DNA of 8,936 bases, taken from the NCBI GenBank assembly GCA_017652345.1, contig JAGCBE010000484.1:1-8936 (forward strand), read 5' to 3'. Made by a program: the position numbers and the translations under genes. Shown piece after piece: positions 1-6,185 of this stretch. The notes beneath the pieces are model-generated. The model was not told the DNA's origin. It searched no databases and was given only the letters and a program-made list of their open reading frames with translations. Each line of letters begins with the position of its first letter. Position 1 is the first letter of the stretch. Source of the stretch: Methanobrevibacter sp. Lineage in GTDB: Archaea > Methanobacteriota > Methanobacteria > Methanobacteriales > Methanobacteriaceae.

Positions 1-3
1 TAT

Positions 4-7
4 CTCC
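4..7 (-). promoter_or_regulatory. Possible ribosome binding site of a gene beyond the left edge
   Basis: On the minus strand the last bases before the window edge read ATATGGAGATA, so a GGAG motif lies about 3 bases from the edge. T/A-rich, TATA-like sequence lies 30-50 bases upstream of it. This would suit a minus-strand gene starting just outside the window, downstream of the paaK/ACT operon. The start codon itself is not visible, so the call is weak. Confidence 0.3.
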
Positions 8-99
8 ATATCATTTCTTAATTGTGTATAATATATGTTGCTTAAATATATTAATTTTTTTTAAATTAATTAAAAAAGACAATAATGATAAAAAAATGA

Positions 100-145
100 G
101 AATTGATAAAATAGGAATTGATAAAATAGGAATTAATAAAAATAG
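100..145. repeat. Short tandem repeat, about 3 copies of a 15-base unit
   Basis: The unit GAATTGATAAAATAG occurs perfectly at 100-114 and 115-129, and a third, slightly changed copy (GAATTAATAAAAATAG) fills 130-145. It lies downstream of the ACT gene, between its stop and the possible next minus-strand gene. It may be simple slippage in AT-rich DNA; nothing shows a function. Confidence 0.75.
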
Positions 146-184
146 AAAAAATTAAAAAAATAAGTTTTAAAAAAGAGAAAAAAG
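146..184 (-). terminator. T-rich terminator of the paaK-ACT operon
   Basis: Read on the minus strand, the stretch just after the ACT stop codon is a series of T runs (TTTTTTCTC, TTTTTT, TTTTTTT) without a strong hairpin. Archaeal RNA polymerase stops at such T-runs. The call rests on composition and position only. Confidence 0.45.
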
Positions 185-189
185 AAGAT

Positions 190-621
190 TTATAATTCAG
201 CTAAATCTTCTTTGGATAAGAGGTTGGCATTAGCATCTTTCAATGCTTTTACGCCATCTTCATAGTTTTCGATTTTAACAACAACAATAGCTTCATCAGT
301 CTTGGAGCTTACGAATGCATAAAGGTATTCAACATTAATGCTTTCCTTCTCAAGGATTTCAAGCATAGTGTTAAGGCCGTTAGGTTCGTCTTTAACTCCT
401 ACAACAATTACATCAGTTTCCTTAACTGTGAATTTTTCTTCTTTTAAAGCATTTATTGCTGTTTCATTGTCTGAAACAATTAATCTTAAGATTCCATATT
501 TGGAACTGTCTGCAATGGAAAGAGCTCTAATGTTTACTCCTGCTTGGGACATTGCATTAACAGCTTTTTTTAATTTTCCTTCTTTGTTTTCAAGAAATAC
601 TGAAAGTTGTTTTACACTCAT
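190..621 (-). CDS. Double ACT-domain protein, probable amino-acid sensor partner of PaaK
   Basis: A 143-residue protein made of two ACT-like halves, about residues 1-68 and 70-143. The first begins KQLSVFLENKEGKL and continues to GVNIRALSIAD; the second begins near DVIVVGVKDEPNGL and continues to INVEYLYAFVSS. Both show the beta-alpha-beta ACT pattern with a glycine in the first turn. ACT domains bind small ligands, mostly amino acids, and there is no catalytic domain here, so a regulatory or ligand-binding role is likely. It starts 45 bases after the paaK stop on the same strand and is probably co-transcribed. Genes for free-standing ACT proteins next to phenylacetate-CoA ligase genes are a familiar arrangement in archaea and anaerobic bacteria. 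The ATG at 619-621 follows AGTGATAAC, a weak match to the methanogen ribosome site. The ligand, possibly phenylalanine or another aromatic amino acid, is inferred. Confidence 0.85.
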   Translation of the reverse strand: MSVKQLSVFLENKEGKLKKAVNAMSQAGVNIRALSIADSSKYGILRLIVSDNETAINALKEEKFTVKETDVIVVGVKDEPNGLNTMLEILEKESINVEYLYAFVSSKTDEAIVVVKIENYEDGVKALKDANANLLSKEDLAEL

Positions 622-666
622 GTTATCACTTTCTTAATAATTAACATAATAGATTTAAAAGTTCAA

Positions 667-1968
667 CTAATCAAAGTTCCTCTCATCAATAACTCTAATA
701 GCTTTTCCTTCACTTCTTGGCAAGGATTCAGGTTCTACTAAAGTCACATCTACACTAATTCCAATAGCACTTTGGATTTTTCTTGCAATTCTTCTTTCAA
801 ATTCTTCAATCTTCTTCATTTCATCAGAGAACACTTCAGGTGAAGTTTCCACTTTCACTTCGATTTCATCAAGAGTTTTTGGTCTTGATACATGAATTTG
901 ATAGTTTGCAGTTAGTCCTTCAATTTGCAAGATAGCAGCTTCAATTTGAGATGGGTAAACCATTACTCCCTTGATCTTTAGCATATCGTCGCTTCTACCA
1001 GTGATTCTGTCCATTCTAACGGTGGTTCTTCCACAAGGACATTCATCTCTTCTAAGTGCAGTGATGTCTTTTGTTCTGAATCTGATAACTGGCATTCCTT
1101 CTCTTGTAAGGTTGGTTAAGACCAATTCCCCTTTTTGTCCGTCTTCAAGGGTTTCTCCAGTTTCAGAGTCAATGATTTCAGGATAGAAATGATCTTCCTG
1201 GATGTGTAATCCTGTTTGGTATTCACATTCGGTAGAGACACCAGGTCCCATCAATTCAGTTAATCCATAAATGTTATGAGCGGTAATTCCAAGCTTTTCC
1301 TCTAAGCTGTTTCTCATTTCCTCAGTCCACATTTCAGCTCCAAAAATACCTGCATGTAAACTTATATCATCTGCTGTGTATCCTTCTTTTTCAAGGGATT
1401 CCGCTAAATACATTGCATAAGAAGGAGTGCATGTTAAAATGTCACTTTGGAAATCTTCCATAATCTTTAGTTGTCTTGCAGTGTTTCCTGCAGACATTGG
1501 TATGACGGTTGCACCCATTGCCTTTGCACCGTGGTCGATTCCAAATCCTCCTGTAAATAATCCATATCCATATGAATTTTGGATTTTTGAGTTTTTGTCT
1601 CCTCCAGCCATAGCAATAGCTCTTGCAGTACATTCTCCCCAAATGTCAATGTCCTTTTGAGTGTATCCTGATACAACAGGGGTTCCAGTGGTTCCAGAGG
1701 TACTGTGGATTTCTATAATCTCATCATCAGGTACAGCAAATAATCCAAATGGGTAAGCTTCCCTTAAATCAGCTTTGGTGGTAAATGGTATTTTGCTGAC
1801 ATCATCAAGAGTCTTCAAGTCGTCTGGATGGAATCCAGCTTCATCAAACTTTTTCTTGTAGAATGGCACATTTTCATAAACTCTTTTTACTTGTTGCTGG
1901 AATAGGGCGAGTTGCAGTTCTTTCTTTTCTTCCCTTTCCATGCATTCTGCGTTTTCATTCCAAATCAT
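667..1968 (-). CDS. paaK: Phenylacetate-CoA ligase-like AMP-forming aryl-CoA ligase
   Basis: A 433-residue cytosolic enzyme of the adenylate-forming superfamily, full length for the PaaK family. It would activate an aryl acid with ATP and CoA to aryl-CoA, AMP and pyrophosphate. Visible motifs in order: a PaaK-type N-terminus ([18 protein letters not shown], about 29-46); the ATP phosphate-binding loop [10 protein letters not shown] (88-97); YGLTE (234-238); RFRTKD with D301; the CPCGR motif (310-314) typical of PaaK proteins; [14 protein letters not shown] (321-334); and a C-terminal PRSEGK with the expected catalytic lysine K422. The ATG at 1966-1968 has GGAG 7 bases upstream (complement of 1976-1979). 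It is the first gene of an operon with the ACT protein and is transcribed away from the symporter. In methanogens such ligases are linked to indolepyruvate:ferredoxin oxidoreductase and aryl acid salvage for aromatic amino acids. The exact substrate (phenylacetate, indoleacetate or another acid) cannot be read from the sequence. Confidence 0.92.
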   Translation of the reverse strand: MIWNENAECMEREEKKELQLALFQQQVKRVYENVPFYKKKFDEAGFHPDDLKTLDDVSKIPFTTKADLREAYPFGLFAVPDDEIIEIHSTSGTTGTPVVSGYTQKDIDIWGECTARAIAMAGGDKNSKIQNSYGYGLFTGGFGIDHGAKAMGATVIPMSAGNTARQLKIMEDFQSDILTCTPSYAMYLAESLEKEGYTADDISLHAGIFGAEMWTEEMRNSLEEKLGITAHNIYGLTELMGPGVSTECEYQTGLHIQEDHFYPEIIDSETGETLEDGQKGELVLTNLTREGMPVIRFRTKDITALRRDECPCGRTTVRMDRITGRSDDMLKIKGVMVYPSQIEAAILQIEGLTANYQIHVSRPKTLDEIEVKVETSPEVFSDEMKKIEEFERRIARKIQSAIGISVDVTLVEPESLPRSEGKAIRVIDERNFD

Positions 1969-1975
1969 ATAATTT

Positions 1976-2030
1976 CTCCATGATTTTCAATATGTCTTTT
2001 GAGTAATTATCAAAGTTAATATTATTTAAA
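1976..2030 (-). promoter_or_regulatory. Putative paaK promoter and ribosome site
   Basis: On the minus strand a TTTAAATA-like element (complement of 2023-2030) lies about 55 bases before the paaK ATG, which would place transcription start near 2000 and give a leader of about 30 bases. GGAG at the complement of 1976-1979 is the ribosome site. In DNA this AT-rich other TATA-like matches are possible. Confidence 0.4.
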
Positions 2031-2095
2031 GTTAATATTATTTAATCAGTTATTTAATAATAATATTATTAATCAGTGATTTTAATAATATTATT
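2012..2095. repeat. Cluster of direct repeats and palindromes upstream of paaK
   Basis: AAAGTTAATATTATTT occurs twice in tandem (2012-2027 and 2028-2043, 16-base period). AATCAGT follows at 2044-2050 and again at 2071-2077. The perfect 12-base palindrome AATAATATTATT occurs at 2059-2070 and 2084-2095, 25 bases apart. The cluster overlaps the likely paaK promoter, so operator sites for a dimeric regulator are possible, though chance is not negligible in such AT-rich DNA. Confidence 0.6.
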
Positions 2096-2149
2096 TAATT
2101 TATTTATAATCATTAATAAATATAATAGTTTAAAAATTATTTTTAATGT

Positions 2150-2403
2150 CTAAAATGGATATTTTTTGTTCATTTTTGCACATTTTGTTTTTATTTTTCA
2201 AATAATCTTATTTTTATTCCTTATTAACCTTATTAAGACTTGATAAGGTTTCTTAATTAAATTTTGAATATGTTTTTTCAAGTTATCTAATAAGATTTAT
2301 ATATAATATAATGTAAAAATTAAAGTGTAAAAGTATTATTTGTTTAAATTTTACTATTCTAAATGGTTTTATATTCTAAAATGATAAATTTTGTTCATTT
2401 TTA
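2150..2403. repeat. Imperfect 28-base direct repeat in the paaK-symporter gap
   Basis: Two copies, at 2150-2177 and 2376-2402, start CTAAAATG and end with the identical 14-mer TTTTGTTCATTTTT (2164-2177 and 2389-2402). They differ by one gap and two substitutions and lie about 226 bases apart. The rest of the gap between the two genes holds no open reading frame, tRNA or riboswitch that I recognise. Confidence 0.6.
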
Positions 2404-2453
2404 GTAATACTATAGAATTATTTTTGAATACTATTCATATGGAATTTTAGAAT
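2373..2453. repeat. Inverted repeat upstream of the symporter promoter
   Basis: ATTCTAAAAT at 2373-2382 has its exact reverse complement ATTTTAGAAT at 2444-2453, and a related ATTCTAAAT occurs at 2356-2364. The right arm ends about 20 bases before the proposed symporter TATA box, a usual place for archaeal activator or repressor sites. A regulatory role is inferred from position. Confidence 0.4.
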
Positions 2454-2472
2454 ATGCCAATAGGATAAGATA

Positions 2473-2513
2473 TTTATAAATAATTATTTTTAATATTAAT
2501 CTTTATTTAGAGG
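2473..2513 (+). promoter_or_regulatory. Putative symporter promoter and ribosome site
   Basis: TTTATAAA at 2473-2480 is a good archaeal TATA box; transcription would start near 2500-2505, giving a leader of under 25 bases. AGAGGT at 2509-2514 (GAGG 2510-2513) is the ribosome site, 7 bases before the ATG at 2521. A second TATA-like sequence, TTTATATA at 2296-2303, would give a leader of nearly 200 bases and is a possible distal promoter. Confidence 0.55.
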
Positions 2514-2520
2514 TTTTTGA

Positions 2521-4173
2521 ATGAATTACTTTTTATTAGGAATAGTTTTTATTGTTTATTTCATTATGGTAGGGTATGTAGGATACCTTGCATGGAAAAG
2601 AACAAATTCCTCTGAAGACTTTATGATTGCAGGAAGGGAAACCCACCCATATATCATGGCATTAAGTTATGGGGCTACTTTCATTTCAACTGCAGCTATT
2701 GTCGGTTTCGGAGGAGTTGCAGGTAAGTATGGTATGGGTATACTATGGCTTGTATTCTTGAACATTTTTGTAGGTGTTTTCATTGCATTCGTATTCTTCG
2801 GTAAAAGAACTCGTAGAATGGGTAAAAATCTCGGATCCCTTACTTTCCCAGAGTTTTTAGGTCGTAGATTCAATAGTAAATTCATACAGTATTTCAGTGG
2901 AATTCTAATCTTCTGTGCTATGCCGATTTATGCAGCGGTAGTTCTTATTGGTGCAGCAAGATTTATGGAAAGTTCTTTAATGCTTGACTTTAATTTAGCG
3001 CTTTTAGTGCTTGCAGTCGTTATCTGTGCTTACGTACTGTTCGGTGGATTGAAAGGTGTTATGTATACCGATGCATTGCAAGGAACAATCATGTTTGTCG
3101 GTATGATAATCTTGCTTGCATTCATTTACTGGGTATTAGGTGGTGTTACTGAAGCTAACACAGCACTTACCAATATGGCTGCCCTTTATCCTCCTGATGC
3201 TATCGCTGAAGGTGGTACTGGCTGGACAAGTTTCCCAACACTTGGAAGTCCATTCTGGTGGTCTCTTGTTACTACAACCATTATGGGTGTAGGTATTGGT
3301 GCATTGGCTCAACCACAGCTTGCAGTAAGATTCATGACTGTTAAATCCAACAAGGAATTACACAGATCACTTTTAATCGGTGCTATCTTCATTGCTGTAA
3401 TGACTTGTACCGCTTATATTGTAGGTTCCTTATCCAATGTATACTTCTATCAGAACTTTGGTCAAATTGCAATTGATTATGTTGGAGGAAACATGGATTC
3501 AATCATTCCAACATTTATTTCAACAGCACTTCCTGAATGGTTCGTATACATTTTCCTATTGTCCTTGCTTGCGGCAGCAATGTCTACCTTAAGTTCACAG
3601 TATCACACTCAAGGAACTGCATTAGGTCACGATATTGTTGATGCAATCAGGAATAGAGGTGGCTCTGACGAATATACTGCAGAGGAAATTAACAAACGCG
3701 GTGATGCTGTAGAAGAAAGTAAAATAGGATTTATTTCAGTTAGCCAAGCAGGTATTTTAATAGCAGTTATTCTTTCATTGGTAATTGGTTTAGCATTGCC
3801 TGGCAGTATTGTAGCACTTGGTACTTCATTGTTCATGGGATTATGTGCTGCAGCATTCTTGCCGGTTTACTGTGCAGCTTTGTTCTGGAAACGCACTACC
3901 AAGCAAGGTGCAATTGCAGGGCTCTTATCCGGTACATTAACAAGTTTATTCTTGCTTGTATTTGTATTCAAGAAAACTGCAACAGGTCTCGGTATTTGTA
4001 AATTCATATTTGGTGTAGACATGTTAATCAATACCATGCCATGGTATTCAATTGACGTAATGATTTTCGCTATACCTGTTTCAGCAATATTTACCATTGC
4101 AGTAAGTTTGCTTACACAACCAATTGATGAAAAAGTCCTTAACAAATCCTTTGAGGGGATTTCTAAAGAATAG
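2521..4173 (+). CDS. Sodium:solute symporter family (SSS) transporter
   Basis: A 550-residue integral membrane protein with about 13 predicted helices, starting at residues 3-24 and ending near 512-532. It should couple sodium entry to uptake of an organic solute. Family marks: GATFISTAAIVGFGG (51-65) in the broken second helix; GGLKGVMYTDALQG (175-188), the classic SSS signature region; AQPQLAVRF (263-271); and AAAMSTLSSQ (351-360), which lines up with the Na2 sodium site of vSGLT, predicted ligands A352, S355 and T356. A charged cytoplasmic loop (about 376-401) separates the helix after that site from the next. The sodium site looks intact, so the protein is probably active. The substrate cannot be assigned by sequence alone: SSS members carry sugars, proline, pantothenate, acetate and other acids. 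It is followed 8 bases later by a small membrane protein and faces away from paaK, which makes an organic or aryl acid an attractive but unproven guess. Confidence 0.9.
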   Translation: MNYFLLGIVFIVYFIMVGYVGYLAWKRTNSSEDFMIAGRETHPYIMALSYGATFISTAAIVGFGGVAGKYGMGILWLVFLNIFVGVFIAFVFFGKRTRRMGKNLGSLTFPEFLGRRFNSKFIQYFSGILIFCAMPIYAAVVLIGAARFMESSLMLDFNLALLVLAVVICAYVLFGGLKGVMYTDALQGTIMFVGMIILLAFIYWVLGGVTEANTALTNMAALYPPDAIAEGGTGWTSFPTLGSPFWWSLVTTTIMGVGIGALAQPQLAVRFMTVKSNKELHRSLLIGAIFIAVMTCTAYIVGSLSNVYFYQNFGQIAIDYVGGNMDSIIPTFISTALPEWFVYIFLLSLLAAAMSTLSSQYHTQGTALGHDIVDAIRNRGGSDEYTAEEINKRGDAVEESKIGFISVSQAGILIAVILSLVIGLALPGSIVALGTSLFMGLCAAAFLPVYCAALFWKRTTKQGAIAGLLSGTLTSLFLLVFVFKKTATGLGICKFIFGVDMLINTMPWYSIDVMIFAIPVSAIFTIAVSLLTQPIDEKVLNKSFEGISKE

Positions 4174-4178
4174 GTGAT
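4173..4178 (+). promoter_or_regulatory. Ribosome site overlapping the symporter stop codon
   Basis: GGTGAT begins with the last base of the symporter TAG stop (4171-4173) and ends 3 bases before the ATG at 4182. It matches the 3' end of archaeal 16S rRNA well. The overlap suggests that the small protein is translated by coupling with the symporter. Confidence 0.7.
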
Positions 4179-4181
4179 ATT

Positions 4182-4295
4182 ATGGTGGTTTTAGGAATTG
4201 AAGACCCTTGGATTTGGGGAGCTTATGTTTTAATAATATTGATTACATTAATTTGTATTGTGTATGGCGCATTAAAATGGAATAGTGAGGATTAA
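4182..4295 (+). CDS. Symporter small accessory protein, 37-residue single-helix membrane protein
   Basis: A very short gene that reads M-V-V-L-G-I-E-D-P-W-I-W-G-A-Y, then a hydrophobic helix of about 18-20 residues (roughly 13-31), then KWNSED and a TAA stop. The D-P-W-x-W-x-A-Y opening, one helix and a charged C-terminus ending near -W-N- match the small proteins encoded directly after SSS transporters in methanogens and some bacteria and named symporter small accessory proteins. The MetS subunit of the MetP transporter is a functional parallel. It should sit in the membrane and support assembly, stability or activity of the upstream transporter. Evidence that it is real: an excellent ribosome site, an 8-base gap to the symporter, and a T-rich terminator straight after. 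It is easily missed because of its length. Confidence 0.82.
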   Translation: MVVLGIEDPWIWGAYVLIILITLICIVYGALKWNSED

Positions 4296-4300
4296 ATTAA

Positions 4301-4371
4301 TCCTTTCTTTATTCTTTTAATTTTTTTATTTTTTTTATTCTTTTCTTTTTCTAATTTTTTACTTTTTTTAA
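4301..4371 (+). terminator. T-rich terminator of the symporter operon
   Basis: Starting 6 bases after the small gene's stop, there is a long run of T tracts (TTTTTTTATTTTTTTTATTC and similar) with no clear hairpin, as expected for archaeal termination. The following bases to about 4440 are plain AT-rich sequence, including TTTTCATTTA twice in tandem (4381-4400), and hold no gene. Confidence 0.55.
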
Positions 4372-4445
4372 TAATTTTTATTTTCATTTATTTTCATTTA
4401 TTTTTTCAAAATATTTATTAATTGATTTAAATAAAAAGAATATTG

Positions 4446-4496
4446 TTTATAAAATGAAAGTTTTCAATTAAATTATTGTCAAACTTTTTCGGAGAG
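4446..4496 (+). promoter_or_regulatory. Promoter and ribosome site of the PRC-barrel-pyrE operon
   Basis: TTTATAAAA at 4446-4454 is a strong archaeal TATA box. Transcription would begin around 4472-4476, giving a leader of about 30 bases. GGAGAG at 4491-4496 is a strong ribosome site for the ATG at 4504. Confidence 0.6.
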
Positions 4497-4503
4497 AGTT
4501 TTT

Positions 4504-4788
4504 ATGAGAATAGTTAAGGAATTAGTCGGTAAAGAGGTTTTAGGCAACGACATAATGAGTATGGGAAAAGTTGTCGATGTTGAGGTTGACCTGGAAGATA
4601 ATTTCATAGAATCAATTATAGTCTCTAAAGGAGGAATTCAAGAATCTTTAAACATCAGTAAAAGTGAATTGGTAATTCCTTTTGATATGATCAGCAAAAT
4701 TGGAGACAAGATTATTTTAAAAGACATTTTTGATGAAGACCTTGCTCAAATGGAAGAGGAAATCGAAGATTTGAAAAGTAAATTATAA
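4504..4788 (+). CDS. Small PRC-barrel domain protein
   Basis: A 94-residue soluble protein made almost entirely of one PRC-barrel domain. The pattern is typical: [23 protein letters not shown] (about 7-29) as the first barrel strands, a second strand pair around [11 protein letters not shown] (34-44), then [16 protein letters not shown] (57-72) as the closing strands. An acidic helix rich in E/D with a coiled-coil look (about 76-94) forms the C-terminus. PRC-barrels are protein-protein interaction or ligand modules. Stand-alone archaeal ones include CdpB-type proteins, which act with SepF in FtsZ-based division and have been studied in haloarchaea and Methanobrevibacter; others are tied to RNA processing (RimM-like). 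Which group this belongs to cannot be decided here. It leads a probable operon with pyrE (26-base gap). Confidence 0.85.
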   Translation: MRIVKELVGKEVLGNDIMSMGKVVDVEVDLEDNFIESIIVSKGGIQESLNISKSELVIPFDMISKIGDKIILKDIFDEDLAQMEEEIEDLKSKL

Positions 4789-4814
4789 TTCATTTTTACA
4801 TAGTTGTGAGTTCA

Positions 4815-5339
4815 ATGGTTACAAAAGAGTATTTGATTGAAATATTAAAGGAAAATAAGGTGTTTGAAGAAGGTGATTTCACTCTTGCTTCAGGTAAAAA
4901 AAGCAATTATTATGTCAATATGAAAAGGGCAATTACCGAACCTGAAATATTGTCTACTATAGCTAAATTGATCAATGAAAAGGTTGATGATGACATCGAT
5001 AAGATTGCGGGCCCTGCATTAGGTGCTGTTCCTATTGCAACTGCCGTTTCTCTTGAATCTGGAAAACCTCTTTTAATGATTAGAAAAGAGAAAAAAGGTT
5101 ATGGAACTTCCAAATTGATTGAAGGAGATTTGCTTGAAGGTGACAATGTAATTCTTGTTGAAGATGTTACCACCACTGGTGGATCTTTATTAAAAGCAAT
5201 AAATGCAATACTTGATAATGGTGGAGTAGTAAAAAAAGCATTTGTTGTTGTTGACAGAGAAGAAGGTGCAATGGAGACCTTTGCAAATGAAGGAATCACA
5301 CTTGAACCATTAATTTCCGTAAGCGAATTTTTTGAATAA
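4815..5339 (+). CDS. pyrE: Orotate phosphoribosyltransferase
   Basis: A 174-residue cytosolic enzyme that joins orotate to PRPP to give orotidine 5'-phosphate in UMP synthesis. Visible: an N-terminal substrate region with [16 protein letters not shown] (22-37), the core start [13 protein letters not shown] (63-75), the flexible catalytic loop [15 protein letters not shown] (90-104), and the PRPP-binding motif [13 protein letters not shown] (112-124). Length is normal for archaeal PyrE. A GTG at 4806 in the same frame would add three residues (M-S-S), but that GTGAG sits exactly where a ribosome site should be for the ATG at 4815, and nothing like one precedes the GTG; hence the ATG. It is second in the operon with the PRC-barrel gene and ends in a hairpin terminator. 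Confidence 0.93.
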   Translation: MVTKEYLIEILKENKVFEEGDFTLASGKKSNYYVNMKRAITEPEILSTIAKLINEKVDDDIDKIAGPALGAVPIATAVSLESGKPLLMIRKEKKGYGTSKLIEGDLLEGDNVILVEDVTTTGGSLLKAINAILDNGGVVKKAFVVVDREEGAMETFANEGITLEPLISVSEFFE

Positions 5340-5373
5340 TTGATTTTAAATAATGATTGTTTTTTTCATAATG

Positions 5374-5420
5374 CCATAAGGAATAAATTTTTTATTCCTT
5401 TGGACTTTTTTTTACTTTTT
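5374..5420 (+). terminator. Hairpin plus T-tract terminator after pyrE
   Basis: AAGGAATAAA (5378-5387) pairs perfectly with TTTATTCCTT (5391-5400) over a 3-base loop. CCA (5374-5376) and TGG (5401-5403) can extend the stem past one bulged T. A run of eight or more Ts and further T tracts follow on the plus strand. This looks like a bacterial-type intrinsic terminator for pyrE. On the minus strand the hairpin is not followed by Ts, so moaB probably ends at the T-rich sequence nearer its stop. Confidence 0.7.
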
Positions 5421-5450
5421 TTCACTTTTTTAGAATTTTTTAAATTAAAC

Positions 5451-5969
5451 TTATTTTGTAGCATGCTTTTTTAAATGGCCCAATTCATCAATGATGATTC
5501 CAAGTCCTGTCTTAACTGCATTTGGAGAGCCAGGCATTGCAAATATCATGGTTTTTCTATAGATTCCTGCAGTAGCTCTTGACAATAGGGATCCTGCACC
5601 TAACTCTTCATATGAGATAGCTCTGAATATTTCACCAAATCCTTTTATTTCCTTTTCAAAAAGAGGTTCTATTGTTTCAATGGTGATGTCCCTTGATTCG
5701 AGACCGGTTCCACCAGTTGTAATGATGACTTCTATTCCATTATCAATCATTTCTTCAATAGTGTTTTTTAGTGTGTCAATTTCATCAGGAATAATTGCGT
5801 AAGCATCAACGTCATATTTTTTAGCCAATTCTTCTTTTAGGTATTTTCCAGACAAGTCTTTTTCTTCCCCTTCCTTGTCATTGGAAAATCTGTCACTAAG
5901 TGTAATAACACCACAGGATACTTTTATAGGCGCTTTCTTTTTATGCAATTCCATTGTTTCGCTTTTCAT
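5451..5969 (-). CDS. moaB: Molybdopterin adenylyltransferase, MoaB/Mog family
   Basis: A 172-residue cytosolic protein of the MoCF-binding family, normal length for MoaB. In archaea MoaB is the active adenylyltransferase that converts molybdopterin to adenylyl-molybdopterin before metal (Mo or W) insertion. Motifs: a core strand CGVITLSDRFSNDKEG (19-34), the pterin-binding TTGGTGLESRDITIE (84-98), a long helix region GFGEIFRAISYEELGAGSLLSRA (110-132), and MPGSPNAVKTG (145-155). The extra N-terminal basic stretch (HKKKAPIK, about 9-16) is usual in MoaB proteins. Methanogens need this cofactor for formylmethanofuran dehydrogenase and formate dehydrogenase. The ATG at 5967-5969 follows GGAAATGAT. 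It stands alone, convergent with pyrE and divergent from nob1. Confidence 0.92.
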   Translation of the reverse strand: MKSETMELHKKKAPIKVSCGVITLSDRFSNDKEGEEKDLSGKYLKEELAKKYDVDAYAIIPDEIDTLKNTIEEMIDNGIEVIITTGGTGLESRDITIETIEPLFEKEIKGFGEIFRAISYEELGAGSLLSRATAGIYRKTMIFAMPGSPNAVKTGLGIIIDELGHLKKHATK

Positions 5970-6019
5970 AAGATCATTTCCTTTCTGTTTTTAATAAAAT
6001 TATTAGCTTTTTTAAAATT

Positions 6020-6047
6020 GATATATTTCATTTTAGATATATTTCAT
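6020..6047 (-). promoter_or_regulatory. Putative moaB promoter with a doubled element
   Basis: GATATATTTCAT occurs at 6020-6031 and 6036-6047, a 16-base period, and ATTTCAT recurs at 6062-6068. On the minus strand the first copy reads ATGAAATATATC and holds a TATA-like core about 52-60 bases before the moaB ATG, giving a start near 6000. The second copy may be a duplicated promoter element or an operator. Confidence 0.45.
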
Positions 6048-6112
6048 ATTAATTTTTATTAATTTCATATAAAATATTTTTTTTAATTCCTTAAATTTTT
6101 TTATTAAATCTT

Positions 6113-6169
6113 TTTATATATCTCTTTATCATTACTTAGATTAATATCATTAAGTTTATTTATTTAAAA
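6113..6169 (+). promoter_or_regulatory. Putative nob1 promoter
   Basis: TTTATATA at 6113-6120 would start transcription near 6140-6145 and leave a 40-45 base leader. A TATA-like TATTTAAAA at 6161-6169 is about 20-25 bases before the ATG and would give a leaderless message. The absence of any GGAG or GGTGAT motif before the ATG at 6186 makes the leaderless option plausible. Confidence 0.45.
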
Positions 6170-6185
6170 TATAAATATATTTATC

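Noticed and set aside
1..189. Small RNA or tRNA gene in the left gap
   Set aside because: The region is almost entirely A/T with no cloverleaf or conserved stem; only a tandem repeat, T-runs on the minus strand and a possible edge ribosome site were found.
338..637. Plus-strand open frame opposite the ACT gene
   Set aside because: It mirrors the ACT-domain coding frame, has no ribosome site and no family resemblance; the minus-strand product is clearly real.
1427..1676. Several open frames of 66-77 codons on both strands inside paaK
   Set aside because: All lie within the conserved ligase reading frame and lack start signals; they are by-products of its codon composition.
2012..2453. CRISPR array or origin of replication in the repeat-rich gap
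   Set aside because: Repeats are few, of different types and not regularly spaced with unique spacers; no Cas gene, Orc1/Cdc6 gene or GC-rich origin recognition box is seen nearby.
3867..4145. Minus-strand 92-codon frame opposite the end of the symporter
   Set aside because: The opposite strand encodes well-conserved transporter helices; the reverse frame has no supporting signal.
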